DNA from: Fragilaria crotonensis
Lineage: Eukaryota; Bacillariophyta; Fragilariophyceae; Fragilariales; Fragilariaceae
Direction: 5' to 3'
DNA length: 55,983 nt
Assembly (NCBI GenBank): GCA_022925895.1
Contig: JAKSYS010000403.1
Location: 1 to 55,983, forward strand
A program made the translations under genes and the position numbers. Below are positions 22,518 through 35,164 of the stretch, piece after piece. The notes under the pieces were generated by a model. The model saw only the letters and a program-made list of their open reading frames with translations, made no database searches and was not told the DNA's origin. How positions within the stretch are numbered: the first letter of the stretch is position 1; each line of letters begins with the position of its first letter.

Positions 22518-24343
22518 CTAGCGTCTTTGATTCGTCATCTCGTCAAAGCGGAAATTGTGATCATTCGTGTACTGTCGCATCAAATCGAGGAAGTACTTCT
22601 CGTACCCACTTGCAATTTTGTGATCATCAATCATTGTACGAGTAATGTCGATTTCTTGGAAAAATGTGCAAGGAGCAATGCAACCGGCAATTCCAGATCC
22701 ATCCTTGTACAAATGCACACAAGTGCCCGGAGGGTACAATTCAGGTTTCAGTCTACCGGCTGTCGGTTTCTTTATTGTTGGCTTAACGTACGTTTCCAGC
22801 ATGCTATCGACCACTCTCATGATGGATTGACTGTTTGATTGTGAGAGGAGGTACGGGAAGGTTGCTCGCGCTTCGTCCAGCGCGTGTGCGATGTCACGTC
22901 GAGCATACGGTGTCCAATCATATTCCATAACATCGAGCAGGACATTGGCAATAGTCGCTGCACTCAATCGTGGTACAACATCCGAATCAGCAATCACAGT
23001 TGTGATTTGACTTTCATACTTTTTGGCAAGGTCAGCTGACAGCAGGACGGGCAACCAAAACCAATCACACGAACACTAAAACTATCCATCTGATCGAATT
23101 CAATCCCAGCAATGGACGCTGCTCCGGCTCCCAAACTGTGCCCAACCAATGTTAATTTGATACGTCGCTTTCCAGCGAGGGTTCGCAGTGTTTCCAACAG
23201 CTCCTGATGCTCCGAGACGAGCCATTTGCCACTTTGAAGTATGCCACAATGCGCCTTCCCACCACGATACGGGGCGACATCCACAATGCAATCAGTCATG
23301 ACATCTGTGACTGTCTTGGTTCCCCGTACAACAAAGAAAACTTCCAGATCGTTACTCCAAATTGATTGGTTCTTCTTCAAAGCGATGAAATGGCCTGGTT
23401 TCGAAGGGGTGCTACTCGTGTCGCAGTATACCAACTCCAATGGGTCGACAGCAAGCCTGCAACCTTCAGCGATTTCATCCACGGTATCGGCATAACTCAA
23501 ACGCGACAAGTATAACATATTGTTGAGGTGAGAGACTTGATTGATATCGATTCCCTTATGAAATCTATGCATTCGTCGCTTCCAACTTGGATTCTTCCGT
23601 TCATCTTCTACCTCAAGGTAATAAAAGAGACTGGTTGGGAACAAACCAGCGAGATCCAAATGACCGAATGATTTATCCAATGACTTGGATACTTCCTGTA
23701 CATCATTCGTCATGATTGCCAGGATCTCCATGAAATTCTGCGATTCTGAAAAATCTCCCTTTCCTGTTGACTCCCGAGCTCGAACCACCAACTCTTGAAT
23801 CATTTTCTCCTGTGTTTCACTGTCACCCAAACTCAATTTCGCAAAGGTCTTGGCCATTGAAAAAATATCATTATGGCTTTGCTGTGACTCTTGATTATGG
23901 TTGTCAGTCGTAGCAGTAGTAGTCGTAGACTGCGGCTTACTCTTGGTAAGTCCCTGAAGTATCTTTGATTTCAAAAGCTCGCCATACTTGAATTCACCAC
24001 TGTCCTTTGTTTCATCCTCCTCGTTATTTTCAGTTTCCTTGGTCAGAATTTGTCGTTTGAAGAAATCAACACCATCCAAGGATGCCCACTTTTTCACCAA
24101 ATCATATCGTTCCTCAGGACCATTTGCTCCATCATTCTCCTCCTTTGTCGTCGGCGGTTTGCTACTACTAGTACCACTACTCGACTCTGTACTCGACGTC
24201 GGTATCGATGACTTTCCAGTGTGAACACAGGCGGCGGCTGTCAGAAAGAGAACAGAGAATCGACCGATTCTACTACCAGTAATAGTACGATGCTTCAAGA
24301 CGGACGTTACGTTGTAGCCATGTAATAATAATGCCCGCTGCAT
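22518..24343 (-). CDS. Class 3 lipase, DAG-lipase-like (one frame break)
   Basis: The ATG at 24343 (MQRALLLHG) leads into a short hydrophobic segment, a Ser/Thr-rich acidic linker and then an alpha/beta-hydrolase of the lipase class 3 type. The nucleophile elbow is GHSLG (Ser near residue 400). It is followed by FGCP and, after a frame shift, by ADSDVVPRLS, which holds the likely catalytic Asp. PPGTCVHLY and DDHKIASGYEKYF come next, with the likely catalytic His. The break is at GGG 23049-23051 (plus strand), where one base seems to be missing; the corrected product has about 608 residues. It probably hydrolyses di- or monoacyl lipids at a membrane. It runs tail to tail with the AlkB gene, with 60 bp between the stops. 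Confidence 0.8.
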
Positions 24344-25220
24344 TGTCGATTTGTCGTCTTGTCATGTGCAATATACGGAGAGTTGATAGAATACATCGAC
24401 TCCTGTCTGGCACGAAGCAACGCGGTGGCCAAGATGGTCTCACTTGCAGGAACATGCACGTATATACTGTGAGCTACGCTACTGGAATACCATCTACTTG
24501 TACTCGAAGGACTCCGAATACTGTACTGGAGTACCTGGTTCTAGAGTTAGTGTTACATACATTTGCACGCATAGGATATATGATATAGTGATACGGTGAT
24601 GTCACCCCAAACACGACCAAAGATTTTCAGAAGATCCAGCAGTTGGATTCGAAAAATGTTCTTGGTTTGTCCAGTTCACATTTTGCTATGATACAACCAA
24701 TAACACGAGCGAACGACGAATCGACGCGTTCGGAGGGAAGTTGCCTTCCAAAGCCTACTCCAGTACTGTATACTGTTACGCAGAGGTCGAGAGGTTGACC
24801 AGTCTGATTTAACCTTCGCTGCGTGATTCGTCCAGCACTACTACTTTGCATCGGCCCCGGAACTTTGCCTTCCTGTGGCTGTAGCTGTAAGCTGCACTGG
24901 TGGCTCGACTTTTGGGACTTCTGTGAGGGCCTTTTGCTGTCGGACTGGTCTATACAGATGTCGGAGCGTAACGAATGCTCAGCAGCCTAGAGGGGAGTGC
25001 ATGTCGTGAACCAACCCATCACCACTGCAAAGTTCCAGGAAGGAAGCCAGCTATCTCAGGGTGCAGTACACTACTAGTACACTTCAGCCGCTACCCAAGG
25101 AATCTGAGAATTTCGGATGAACTGATGGCAAGAAGTAGGACACCAGTTCTAGTTGCGACTCTCTCCTATCAATGTTTCCTACGCGTTATACTGTATCAGT
25201 CTACAAGAACGCGTACGACT
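24344..25220. other. Intergenic
   Basis: No gene is seen. GTAC-rich inverted repeats lie at 24500-24545, upstream of the lipase gene. Confidence 0.4.
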
Positions 25221-28200
25221 CTATGACCTCGAACTGCCATCGGCATATCGTTTGATCTTTGGATTGGAACTCAAGCTGCATGTATCGTATCCAGTCTGCA
25301 CGTATCCTGTGGGACACACGTTGGGATCGTACGTCTGTGGTTTCACCGAGCAATAGGCCCCCGAGGAGGGACAATCTGCTTCCAGTAATAAATAGTTACC
25401 ATCCGTGAAGGCCGGAAGCCGAATTTCGTCACGTTCAAATCGTTCCAACGCTACACCGTAGCCATCTCTACCTGTATCATTGTATTTCGGGAGGAAGAAT
25501 CCGGGACGACCCACAAACGACTTTGGCGTTTGGATCACACGCATCGTCAAGACTCCAGCGGAGCTAACATGGTACGTGTTTCCAATGGACGTGCGAACCT
25601 TGGTCACTGAAGACACTTGGCGAAACGTTTCTTTGCAGGTGTACTGAGAAGTGGGTTTGCAATATAAGGCGATGGCGGTGATATTGAATTTGGTACCACG
25701 TGGATAGGCGATGCTCAGGAGCATTGGAGTGCCAGGGTCAACTTCGATCTCGCTAAAGCGAATTGATTTCGGTGCTCCCTTGAATAGCTCTAGCTTCCAT
25801 CCAAAGCCCCCCACTGGACCTGTAATGTCTGCATTCGCGTTAACCGGAAGGCCTGTATCATTTCTGTATCTCCTTCCCAAATGCTTGATACGACCCAAAG
25901 CATCGCACGGGAGGCTATTGCCATTTCCACACTGCGACACACCTGCTTGAGCGTCAAGAGCGCTGTCCCAGTTCATCGAGACACTGCCAAGTCCGCGCTG
26001 AGGACCATTGCCCAGCTTGTAGAACCAAAGTGGTCCTTGCTCGTCAAACACAACTATTGGCAGAGAAAAATCGTGGAGCGTCAGTCGATTTATCAATGAT
26101 GCGCACAAACGCAAACATATCAGATGCACGTACTTTCATCATCAACTTGCCACCACATGCCTGCATCAGAAAATCCAGACGCGATAACGGACCGTTCCCC
26201 AAAGCCTGTGACTGAACCGTCAACATCATACCAGTTTTGCAATCGTCCAGAATTTGAATTTGGTAGATTGGTGGGTCGGAAGTCACGCATTCTGAATCGT
26301 CGTCCGCAGTTCTCAAACGTGACACCTCTTGTCGCTTGCATCACCTCTGGTACGTTCTGGTCGCTAAAGGCCTCCATCGACCAAACTGCAGAATCGGGAA
26401 GGCACCCAATGTCATTTTCATCGCCGCACCCTCTGGTCGAGCCCTGATCATATTGTGCATAGCTTGACGACCTATACCCACAGTTTCGGAATGTTAAATC
26501 ATAGAGAATGTGCTCCTGGTTGGTGTCGTACCACGAGAATCCAAGTGCTGGGATTTGATTGGCGGAGGCAGAACTTGGTAGAACGATTGGGGTTTGACTT
26601 CGGCATGAGGCCAACACGCTGTGAGCTGAGAAACCATCCGTCGCTAGTGCTTGTATTGAGAGACCACAGTCGTGGCATTCCAAGCCAGCGAGGTCAACTC
26701 TACCACCCCACGAGTTCAGTCCGATTCCAGGCGTCAGAAACGCTTTGGTATTCGATACCCGCATCCAAGCTTGTTCCCATTGACTACAAAAGGAGGCACA
26801 TCCAAGTGATGACAGGCATTTATCAACAAGACACGTACTCCGTCTGTTGACCAAATCTCTCCCAGCCTGGTATTCAAGGACTCCGTCGGCGTTGTAGTAC
26901 AGAGACCCACCGAAGTAGAAACCTGCTGCATGCTTCCACCACCAACCAGTCGAATGCGCAGTGTTACCATCGATCACCAATTCTCTGACACTCGAAGGAC
27001 GAAGCTTCACGTTACGACTCAGGCCTATAGGTGCTGGGAGGTTTGGAAACGCAAATCCAGCCCACCCACCTGACGCTGCATTCCCAATGATGTAGTTATG
27101 GACGTTCGTTATGTAGAATGCCGATGCGGCCACATCCGCAGGAAGGTTGAGAGTGCTGCTTTGTTTGTACAAGGGAGTGCTCTGATTAACGCCCTTCGCT
27201 GGCTCGGGGCCAATGATGTGGATGTGAGCACCCAAATTGAACTCAATTCTGTTGTCTTGCTCAATCCCATCCTCGAGATAGTAGCAGAACCCGGAAACGT
27301 CGTATGCAACATTTTCCGACACCTCGATGAAATGTGTGCCATGTACTGATATACAACGGTAAAATGACCTGTGCACCGAAGAATCGCGGAAGTAACAATC
27401 GGAACAATCGCTCCCTAGAAGATGAAAATGCATAGGGTATCGACCCAGGACGTTGGTCTGTCCCATTCGATAGAGCTCTACACCCTCGACATAACCTTTG
27501 CCGCCTTGATGAACAATAATGTGCCCACCATACCCGGTCAACGACTTGTACGGACACGGTATCGCTGCATCGCCGTAGTTCAACAAGCGTTGAACACAAT
27601 TCAGTGGATCAGGATCTGTTGGCTCCGACATCACGCTTCCTTGGATCTTCACGGATCGAGTCAGAAGCCCTACCTCCCCCTGGTATGCACTGTTGGCGAG
27701 ATGTTGATACAGGACGGGCTTGGCAAGAAAAACAGCCGCCCCAACACCTGTTTTCGGGCTAAGGATCACCGTCTTCACAGTTGCTTCTTCGTTCCTATGC
27801 CATTCGCGCGAATCTTTCATTGCAGTCGTCACGAGGATAATTTTCTGTCCTGGTTCCCAGTTCACGCCGTGTTGCAGCATCAGGACAGAATCACCTGGAT
27901 TAACCGTCAAGGCAAGACGGGTCCAGGTGCGGAAGAATCGCTTTCCGTGGAGGCTGATCTGCCCAGTGACTGAGATACCCTTGTACTCTGGTGGAGGAAC
28001 TTTTGTGACTGCTGTACTCGGTCGTGTACCATGAAGGGTGATTGTCACACGGGTCCTTATGCGACAAGTCTCCGATCCCGCTGTCAGCTTTCCATCAACA
28101 GTAATCCCGTACGTGTCAAAGGTGATGCCAGTGGTATTCTCTCCAAAGATGAGCTCTGATGAGGCGGGAATCTTCACAAATGAGAGTTTCCCAATGACTG

Positions 28201-28708
28201 ACCGTCGCACCACAACTCTGGAATTCGTTGGCAGTGTCACGTTCGTCCCAGTTTTCGGAATCGAGCCACCCCACGTAGATGGATTGTGCCAGTCAAGCAG
28301 GCCGCTGTCGAGATGAGGGCAACTCGATTGCGAAGGAAAGCTAGGAGTAGATGGGTCGGGAATGACAACCACCTCATTTGCAGATCCCGCAGAAATGTAA
28401 GGCCCTGACGGGATGCTAACTGGAGTTGTCGTCGGCGCGGTCGCGGCTCGTCTCCGCTCTCCAGTGGCAGCAGGTGACCGAGTTGGAATCTGAGTAGAAC
28501 GCAGCTGGGTGGGATTTCCTTGTAGTCCACGAGCTTCTGCTGTCGCGAGGCGATTGCCTGATTCTCGTTCTGCCGAGACCTTTGTCAAACCTGGATGGTT
28601 TGGATATCCTCGAAGGAGATTGCTGCGTTTATCAAGCTCCTGGTCGCCTTTACAAGTAAACGAGCATAGTAGAACAAGAAGGGCTGGAGCAAACACTTTC
28701 AGAACCAT
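25221..28708 (-). CDS. Secreted G8-domain, CEMIP/TMEM2-like beta-helix protein
   Basis: The gene has two exons, 28708-26134 and 26053-25221, with an 80-bp phase-1 intron (GTACGT donor, AATAG acceptor), giving 1135 residues. The ATG at 28708 starts a signal peptide (VLKVFAPALLVLLCSF). A Thr/Pro-rich linker is followed by a G8 domain (about residues 125-255, WHNPSTWGG start). Then comes a long right-handed beta-helix region with YPMHFHLLG and SVHRSFYRCISVHG, closely like animal CEMIP and TMEM2, which depolymerise hyaluronan. The last third resembles the C-terminal part of such proteins, with a Cys-rich end. Diatoms are not known to make hyaluronan, so another extracellular polysaccharide is more likely. 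The reading frame is clean throughout, in contrast to several neighbours. Confidence 0.85.
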
Positions 28709-29844
28709 GGTGGAAGAGTTTTTCAAACCTTAGCTTGGTTGTAATGAGCAGCCTTCTCGTTCCTGTTTCCGACAAGATAATGATATCACATTTTTTGGCA
28801 CTCATTTCATGTAGACTGTTTAACGATGTTCAACTCGAAATTTTTGGTTGCCAATATCACCGATGTCGTCCTAGTAAGAGCATTCTTCGCTGTCAGCTCT
28901 GCATGCGAAATTGTGGAGCATTTTGATCAGTCCCGCTACGTTTGTACTTGTAAGTTATACACATACGTCTTGGCGGTTATTCTTAACCGTAAATGTTTGT
29001 AAATACCATAGGGCAACTTACAATTACATACTGGCAGCACGTCCCACTTGTCGACGGTACAAGTAGTGCGTTAATTGAAACCGTACTCCGAGTCCCAGGT
29101 GGCACGATTACTACAGTCGAGATCTGAGAGCGACGTTATTCACGTTATTAATCGTATAGAGTTTATGTGTGTTTGAGTTTTGAGTTTCCTTTCTGCTTGT
29201 ACAGCACATATACTTAGTGGCTACACACTCACTTCTTAGTTTTGAAGTTTCCCGCAAACCTGGCCGGCTCGGGGTGTTGCGTGGTTCCACGAATCTGCTC
29301 AACCTAAATTTTTTCATTTCATTCACACCCCCGCAAGACGCCAAATCAATTTTACTGTAACATGATACAGTGCCGTATGTCAGTACTTGTTTTTTCGAGC
29401 CTCAGTTGCGCGCATCTCGTTTGTGCTGCTCTATGATACAAAATCGATTTCGTCGGAGCACACGCCATACACGACAGAATCTCATACAACCAAAAAAAAG
29501 CGTTCGGTCAAGTTTTTCTTACCGGACAGCTAATCAGGATTTTCACGTATGTCATAGCGTTACCGGAAAGCAGAAACAGGACTTCGACGAAGGAACGCAG
29601 TTCGCGCATCATTCATGTCGATCGCGGCGTCGCAGTAAGCATTCGTCGATGTTGTCCGCGAAATGTTCAATTCTAGTGTCGATTCGATTTGCTCCCAACA
29701 CACACGCACAAGACAAGTACGTGGCAAGACACATTTGCACATGGCATTCTGGACTGGAGCTTTGGTTTATCAAGCCACCAGTGATGTCACCTCAGTGTCA
29801 GACAATCGAGGGCGGACTCCTGTCTGCTTCTCATTCTCCTTGCC
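28709..29844. other. Intergenic
   Basis: I see no supported gene. The ORFs present are short, lack support and are of mixed frame. Confidence 0.35.
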
Positions 29845-30159
29845 ATGCGCCTATACCATCCGAGCCTTAATGACTTGCAGCATTTCACCGATCCACAAGA
29901 GCTCAAAGACAGTGTTCAGAACATACTCTCTAAGTCCTCGAGCAACGACAGCGATCTCACATGGACGGCGATCTTGAGTCCAAGAGGAAATCAACTGACC
30001 ATCTACAGTCACTCGGAGATAAGGGCCGCATCGCCAGACTGGAAGACGAATATCCAGAAGAGCTTGACGCCAATGGCGGTCACTTTTCTTGGCGGCAAAC
30101 TGGTCCAGAAAGCGCGATTGAGTTCTTCCAATTGTGATGCTGGATTCTCTACCCCGTAG
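29845..30159 (+). CDS. Small hypothetical protein, weak
   Basis: This is an ATG-started frame of 104 residues with a plausible soluble composition (DLQHFTDPQELKDSVQNIL at the start, then SDLTWTAILSPRGNQL). No motif is recognised. A 165-codon frame overlaps on the other strand but lacks an ATG. It could be a real small gene, an exon, or chance. Confidence 0.25.
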   Translation: MRLYHPSLNDLQHFTDPQELKDSVQNILSKSSSNDSDLTWTAILSPRGNQLTIYSHSEIRAASPDWKTNIQKSLTPMAVTFLGGKLVQKARLSSSNCDAGFSTP

Positions 30160-30846
30160 TAGCTTGTTGTCACGTCGTCCGGTACTATTAGTTGAGTCTC
30201 TACCAACAGACTCGTAGTAGTTCTCACTTCTCAGTAGTACCGACAAAATAGCATCGATTGCTTCGGCAACAGTGTCGAACGAAAGCGCCAACAACAGTGT
30301 CGTTGTCACGAGAGCGAGACTTTCTCGTGTCGGGTTCAAGGCTTCCACAATGAGATTGCAATTAAGGTGCGAGCCAAACTTGTGATGATGGTGCGGGGTT
30401 ACAATCGGACGACGTGCACCACAAAAGTACGAACTGCGGGATCAATGCCTTCCTTGGTACCTCCACTTATCTGTACGTGGTAGTCGATACATCGTGTACT
30501 AGCAACTGAACAGAACAGATTCCAATGACGATTGCCTTATCTTGTTCTGCAAAAGGCAGACCTCATCGTTTCATGATCATTTTAACGTGCAACCAACAAG
30601 AACCGATCACTCTCAGCTGCCAGCTACTGTCCCGCACCTGGTGGTACGGGGAGTTACAACCTTGAATATTGCGTCTCTGGAGTTGAGTCCACTTCTTGCT
30701 TCGTGACAGAGGTATCCTACCTTGGAGTCAAAAGGTTGTTTCGCTTCCCTTCAACGTTAGCTAGTGGCATTCCTAAGTGATAATCTAGGATTTGACTAAT
30801 AAATTTAACTCTGAATTAGCCCTACTACTATTCATGGAGTGTGAGT
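30160..30846. other. Intergenic
   Basis: Nothing recognised apart from the tail of an open frame on the minus strand without a start codon. Confidence 0.35.
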
Positions 30847-33800
30847 TCAAGGGGTGCAACTCGACTTGAATGCATTCGCATCCACAACGGCCTGGTTGGC
30901 AAGGTCGCACTGCGCGGCAGCATCCTTGGCCAAGAATCCATTCAATACCACTGGCGTTGTTGTGACATTACCTCCAAAAGGTTCTCCAGCTGCCTTCCAT
31001 TCTCGACCCAAAAAGCAAGAATCAACGCAACCATTGGAGTCAATCTTCGAGGCGCAGTGGCGCAGACCGTTCATGGGATTTGCAGAATATTCCTGAACAT
31101 AAACCTGATCTCCGACCAAGAACATGTCAATACGCATGTACACACCGATGGTCTTTGACAGAGATTCGGCAATTGTTGTCATGTCGTCAAGTACACACTG
31201 CTTTGGCTTCTTAACGTCGGAGCAGAGGTACATATCCTTTTTCACAGGTCCGGCACGGCGCGCACCAGTACCAAAGTCGATGGCAGTACAGACTGGCTTG
31301 TCCACATCAAAGATTTGTTGATCAGATCCAGAAGGTTCGAAGCAACCGTTAGAGTCAAGACGATTGAAGTCCACATCCATAACAGCGTAGCATGGGCAGT
31401 CAGAGCCACGGTCGATGATAATGTCGATGGCTTGAACTTTACCGTCGACAACATGGAACTTGTATTCGTCGGGGAGCGCGCTTCCTACCAATTCTTCGAC
31501 TATGATCTTCGACGCCTGCCATGCGGCCAGCATCGTTTTGACATCACCGTACGAATAGTATTGATCTGTAAGGAGGTCCTTCAGTGTCAATTCCGCACCA
31601 TTGGACAAACCATCGTTCAGCAGGATGAACACACCCTGGTTAGAGTGAAAGTTGGTGGCCTTGATGACGATTCCTTGTCCAACCGGAAGAGTGAACTTGT
31701 CATCCACACTAACAATGCCGATGGATGGCTGGGCGAGAATGTCCTTGAGAGTGTCGACAGTCGTTGCGCACGCCTTCATCGACGGTGCTGGATATTTCTC
31801 GCCGATAGTCAGGAGATAGCCAGCCACCTTGTCTTCCAGGAAGTGAACCAGTAACTTCCCATCGCGTCGGGCTGGGTGCGGTAGGTAGACGTTCGTTGCT
31901 GGATCAATTGCGGAAACGACTCCGTTGGATCGCAATAGTCAATGGACCTGAATGGCTCGCAAACCGTGCAAGTGTTGCTCGTTTGGATCTCGTTACAAAA
32001 GGCGGAAGTATGGGCCGTCGGCGAGGTGGTCAAAGGAATTGATTTCGATGGACTGGCGCTCGGGGAATCAGAAGCAACCTTGCTCGGCTTCGTGCTCGGG
32101 CTAGGTGAAGGGATGGCGCTTCGGGCGCTGGAGGGATTCTCAGACGGCGCGCTGGTAGGGCTTGAGGACGATTTGACTGAGGGCGCTTCACTTGGTGAAT
32201 CAGAAGCAACCTTGCTCGGCTTCGTGCTCGGGCTCGGGGAAGGGATGGCGCTTCGGGCAGCCGAGGGCTTGTTCGAGGAAGTAACAGAAGGTGTGCTGGT
32301 CGGGGTCGACGACGACAAGACCGAAGGCTTCGCACTTGGTGTTCCAGAGGGAGCCTTGCTCGGAGTCGTACTTGGGCTAGCAGAAGGGATGGCGCTTCGG
32401 GCAACCGAGGGCTTATTCGAAGCAGTGACTGATGGGGTAGCGCTGGGTGTTGACGACGCGGCAGCACTACTTGGTCGCGACGAAACAGTCGGCGACAGGC
32501 TGGGTTGGCCACTGGGATCCCTACTGGGGGATGCAGATGGAGAGCTCGACGGCGCGGCACTTGGATAGTCCTGTGATAACAATATGGTGAGGGTGGGAGT
32601 CTCAGTAGGCACATAGCTGGAGATTAGGACAAGAGTCCAAGGATTACATACCTGCCACTCGACAACGGTCTTCGTGCATGCCTCGTTATTGCTGCTATCC
32701 TTGAAACAGGAGTAAAAGCAGTCAATCTTCGTAGTGCGGTCTGTGGCTGTGTTCGAGTACTGGTAGTTGACACTTCCGGTGGGACCTGTAGTCAGAGTTG
32801 TGACAGTCGAATTGTCGTTGCAGGATTTAATGGTGACTGGAATTCCGCTGAGATCAGTATCACATCCACCCTTCGGTCCAAGTGAAACCACGTGAATGTT
32901 GAAACTAGCATCATGCTCTTGCAACAGGGAGCTCCTAATCAAAGTAGGAGTATCTGATTGAATCGTGAGAACGTTGATCTTCTGACACTCACGCAACCGC
33001 TCCGTCACGCCGGACGTGCTAGCCATGGCTTCCAAGCAAAGGTCCCACTCCCCAGGACCAACCGAGACAGTTCCATGGTAGGTCGTGTCCTTTGGACCTT
33101 CGAAACCGGGATTGTCGGTGTATATAATGGTAGCGCCAAGCTGTTCCACGTCATTGATAAGCACTCTGACTCCGTCCCACGTAGTTTTTTCCAACGTAAC
33201 GAGCAGCTCGGGAAGCTTGGTGACATCAAGCACAACGGTGCAGGTTCCACCAGTGTACTCGGCAATTTGGTAGAGGGTGTCAGGGTCATCACCCGGCTCC
33301 AAGCCATCTGTGTCAATACCATAACAATCCGCAAGGGCGGTAATTGCAAAGGTTTGGAAAACAGCCCCGCCGCAATTGTTCTGCACCAGGTCTTTCACAG
33401 ACTTGCCGCGGTTGGGTTTACCATCCGACACCATGATGACTACAGTCTTGGGGTTATCGTTCGCTGCGAGTCTTACAAGCTCGCATGCCTTTGTAACTCC
33501 AGCTTCATAGTTCGTGAGTCCGCCGGCAACCAATTGGCGCGCAAACTCAACAAAAATGGAGTCCCTCCTACCAGGATTTTGGCTCCAAGGGGAAACAAGA
33601 TGGTCAATTTTAAATCCATCGGTTCCAAACCAAGCTAGTCCCTCGAGATCCACGTTTCCACTCTTGAGGACAGCCTTTTGGATTTCTTCGATGGCCCAAA
33701 TTTCGCAATCAAGAACTTTGTCGAGTTGGGAGTCGACACTTTTGTTGCCGCATTCTCCTTGGAGCTTGATGGTACTACCGGAGACGTCGATAAGGAAGAT

Positions 33801-35164
33801 GTACGACACATCGCCATAAACTGATTTGGCGGCGCCCACACCTGTTACGCAAAAGTAAGCACATGACAGTCAGTTATCATGTCAGTTCGAGCTTGGAACA
33901 ACAATCGTAAGGTCGACTTACCAGATGTGCCAGAGAAGGGAACGTTAACGGTACCCCCAACATTGGCAGCGAACATCTCGCATCTGTCGGGCAACTGGGG
34001 TGCATTTGTGAAGTAAACATTGGTCTCCACTGGCCTCTCTGGCTGCGTCAAAACCTCTGGTTCCCACACGAAACCTTCGGTGGTAGGATCGAAGCAGTAG
34101 TGATGTCCCGGAATTCCAATGCCATCACATCCTGAGATCGTTTCCCACCCACCCCTTGTCCAGCACTTCAAGCCAGCAGCACAGTCCCAATCCGACCAAC
34201 AACCCCAGCGCTTCCCGCTGCAGGCGGGACAACCTTCTGGGGGGCATGTGATATGATTGACGAGCATGCCTGCTGTCGGACGATCTGGGGGCCAAGGGTG
34301 GTCTCGAAGGTAACTTGGCGCACGCGACACCGACGGCTCGGCTGAGATAGTTGGGGAATAAGTTGGGGCTGGCGTCGGCGGTACCGATCCACAGAAACCA
34401 CCTCCAGAAGGAACTTCACTCATAGTGCCCTGGTCGACATCGTCACAACCTAGGACAGACGTGGTTCCGACGTGACAGTAGAGATTAGCCTGGCAATCTT
34501 TATCTTGGAAACAGACCCCTTTTTAAGAAAGAGAGTAAGGCAATGGTCAGAGTTGAAAAGCAAAGGAAAAAGTCCGAGCAGAACGAAAAAATGCAATATA
34601 AAACTTACCGGAGCAACGTGGACACCGGTTTGGTGCCGTACAAAGACCATCGATGACGGGTTCGTGTTGTAGGTCGGATTTGGAGTTGGAGCAGGGGTCG
34701 GGATTGGAGCAGGGGTCGGGGCGTAGGGATACCAACACGAAGGATTCGGATTAAACAGTAGTTATTTCCAGTCCAAGGATACCCCTCACATCCTGGGACA
34801 ACTTCGTTATCCTCGCGGACCCTGCACTTCAACACACCACGGCAATCTTCGTCATTGTAACACCCAATATGACACTGCTCGCACGAATTAGTGTTGGCGC
34901 AGTTACTCCACCAATTGTTGTTAATCTGATTCCAACCATCAGGTCTGTTGGTGGTGACGCATTCCTTCAGGAAAGGGCACATTTAGGTGAGGCATAAGTG
35001 CTCAATGATTTCTACTCGATGACAGTCAATGCACATTTTGAATAAATGGTTGAGCTCCTTACCTGAAGGTATCTCTCTTCACCGGGATCTTCAGCTTGCG
35101 AGAGCACAAGGAAAGCAGCAAGCCAGGAAGCCACAAACAGTACCTTCCAGAAAAGCACCATCAT
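30847..35164 (-). CDS. Secreted Cys-rich / vWA / Ser-Pro repeat / TupA-like ATP-grasp protein (three frame breaks)
   Basis: I build five exons: 35164-35063, 34964-34609, 34518-33922, 33841-32652 and 32570-30847, about 1323 residues after correcting three indels. Exon 1 is a signal peptide (MMVLFWKVLFVASWL, ending SQA). Exons 2-3 carry at least three Cys-rich modules (CEQCHIGCYNDEDC, CPRCSG-VCFQDKDC, CPACSGKRWGCWSDWDC) joined by Pro/Thr linkers. Exon 4 begins a von Willebrand A domain (FLIDVSGST MIDAS, then TNYEAGV and VSDGKPNRG). Exon 5 encodes about 180 residues of Ser/Pro/Ala repeats and then a TupA-like ATP-grasp domain (IVIKATNFHSNQG, VEELV, DEYKFHVVDGK, late EYSANPMNG). Single bases appear lost at AAA 34753-34755, GGG 34658-34660 and TT 31925-31926; with the first two restored the exon 2 phase closes. 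It may be an adhesive or cell-wall protein; the ATP-grasp substrate is unknown. Confidence 0.75.
32062..32430 (-). repeat. Ser/Pro-coding tandem repeats inside the vWA/ATP-grasp gene
   Basis: Three imperfect copies start near 32062, 32194 and 32338 (periods about 132 and 144 bp) and encode Ser-Pro-Ser-Ala-rich blocks on the minus strand, with SARSAIPSPSPST as the shared core. On the plus strand the same DNA is open as a Gly/Leu/Glu-rich frame, which is a shadow. Confidence 0.7.

Noticed and set aside
29851-30348. 165-codon minus-strand frame with a hydrophobic start
   Set aside because: It has no ATG (starts at GTG), the upstream frame is open without ATG to a stop near 30440, and no motif is seen.
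31942-32568. 208-codon plus-strand frame rich in Gly, Leu and Glu
   Set aside because: It is the shadow of the Ser/Pro repeats of the vWA gene on the other strand.
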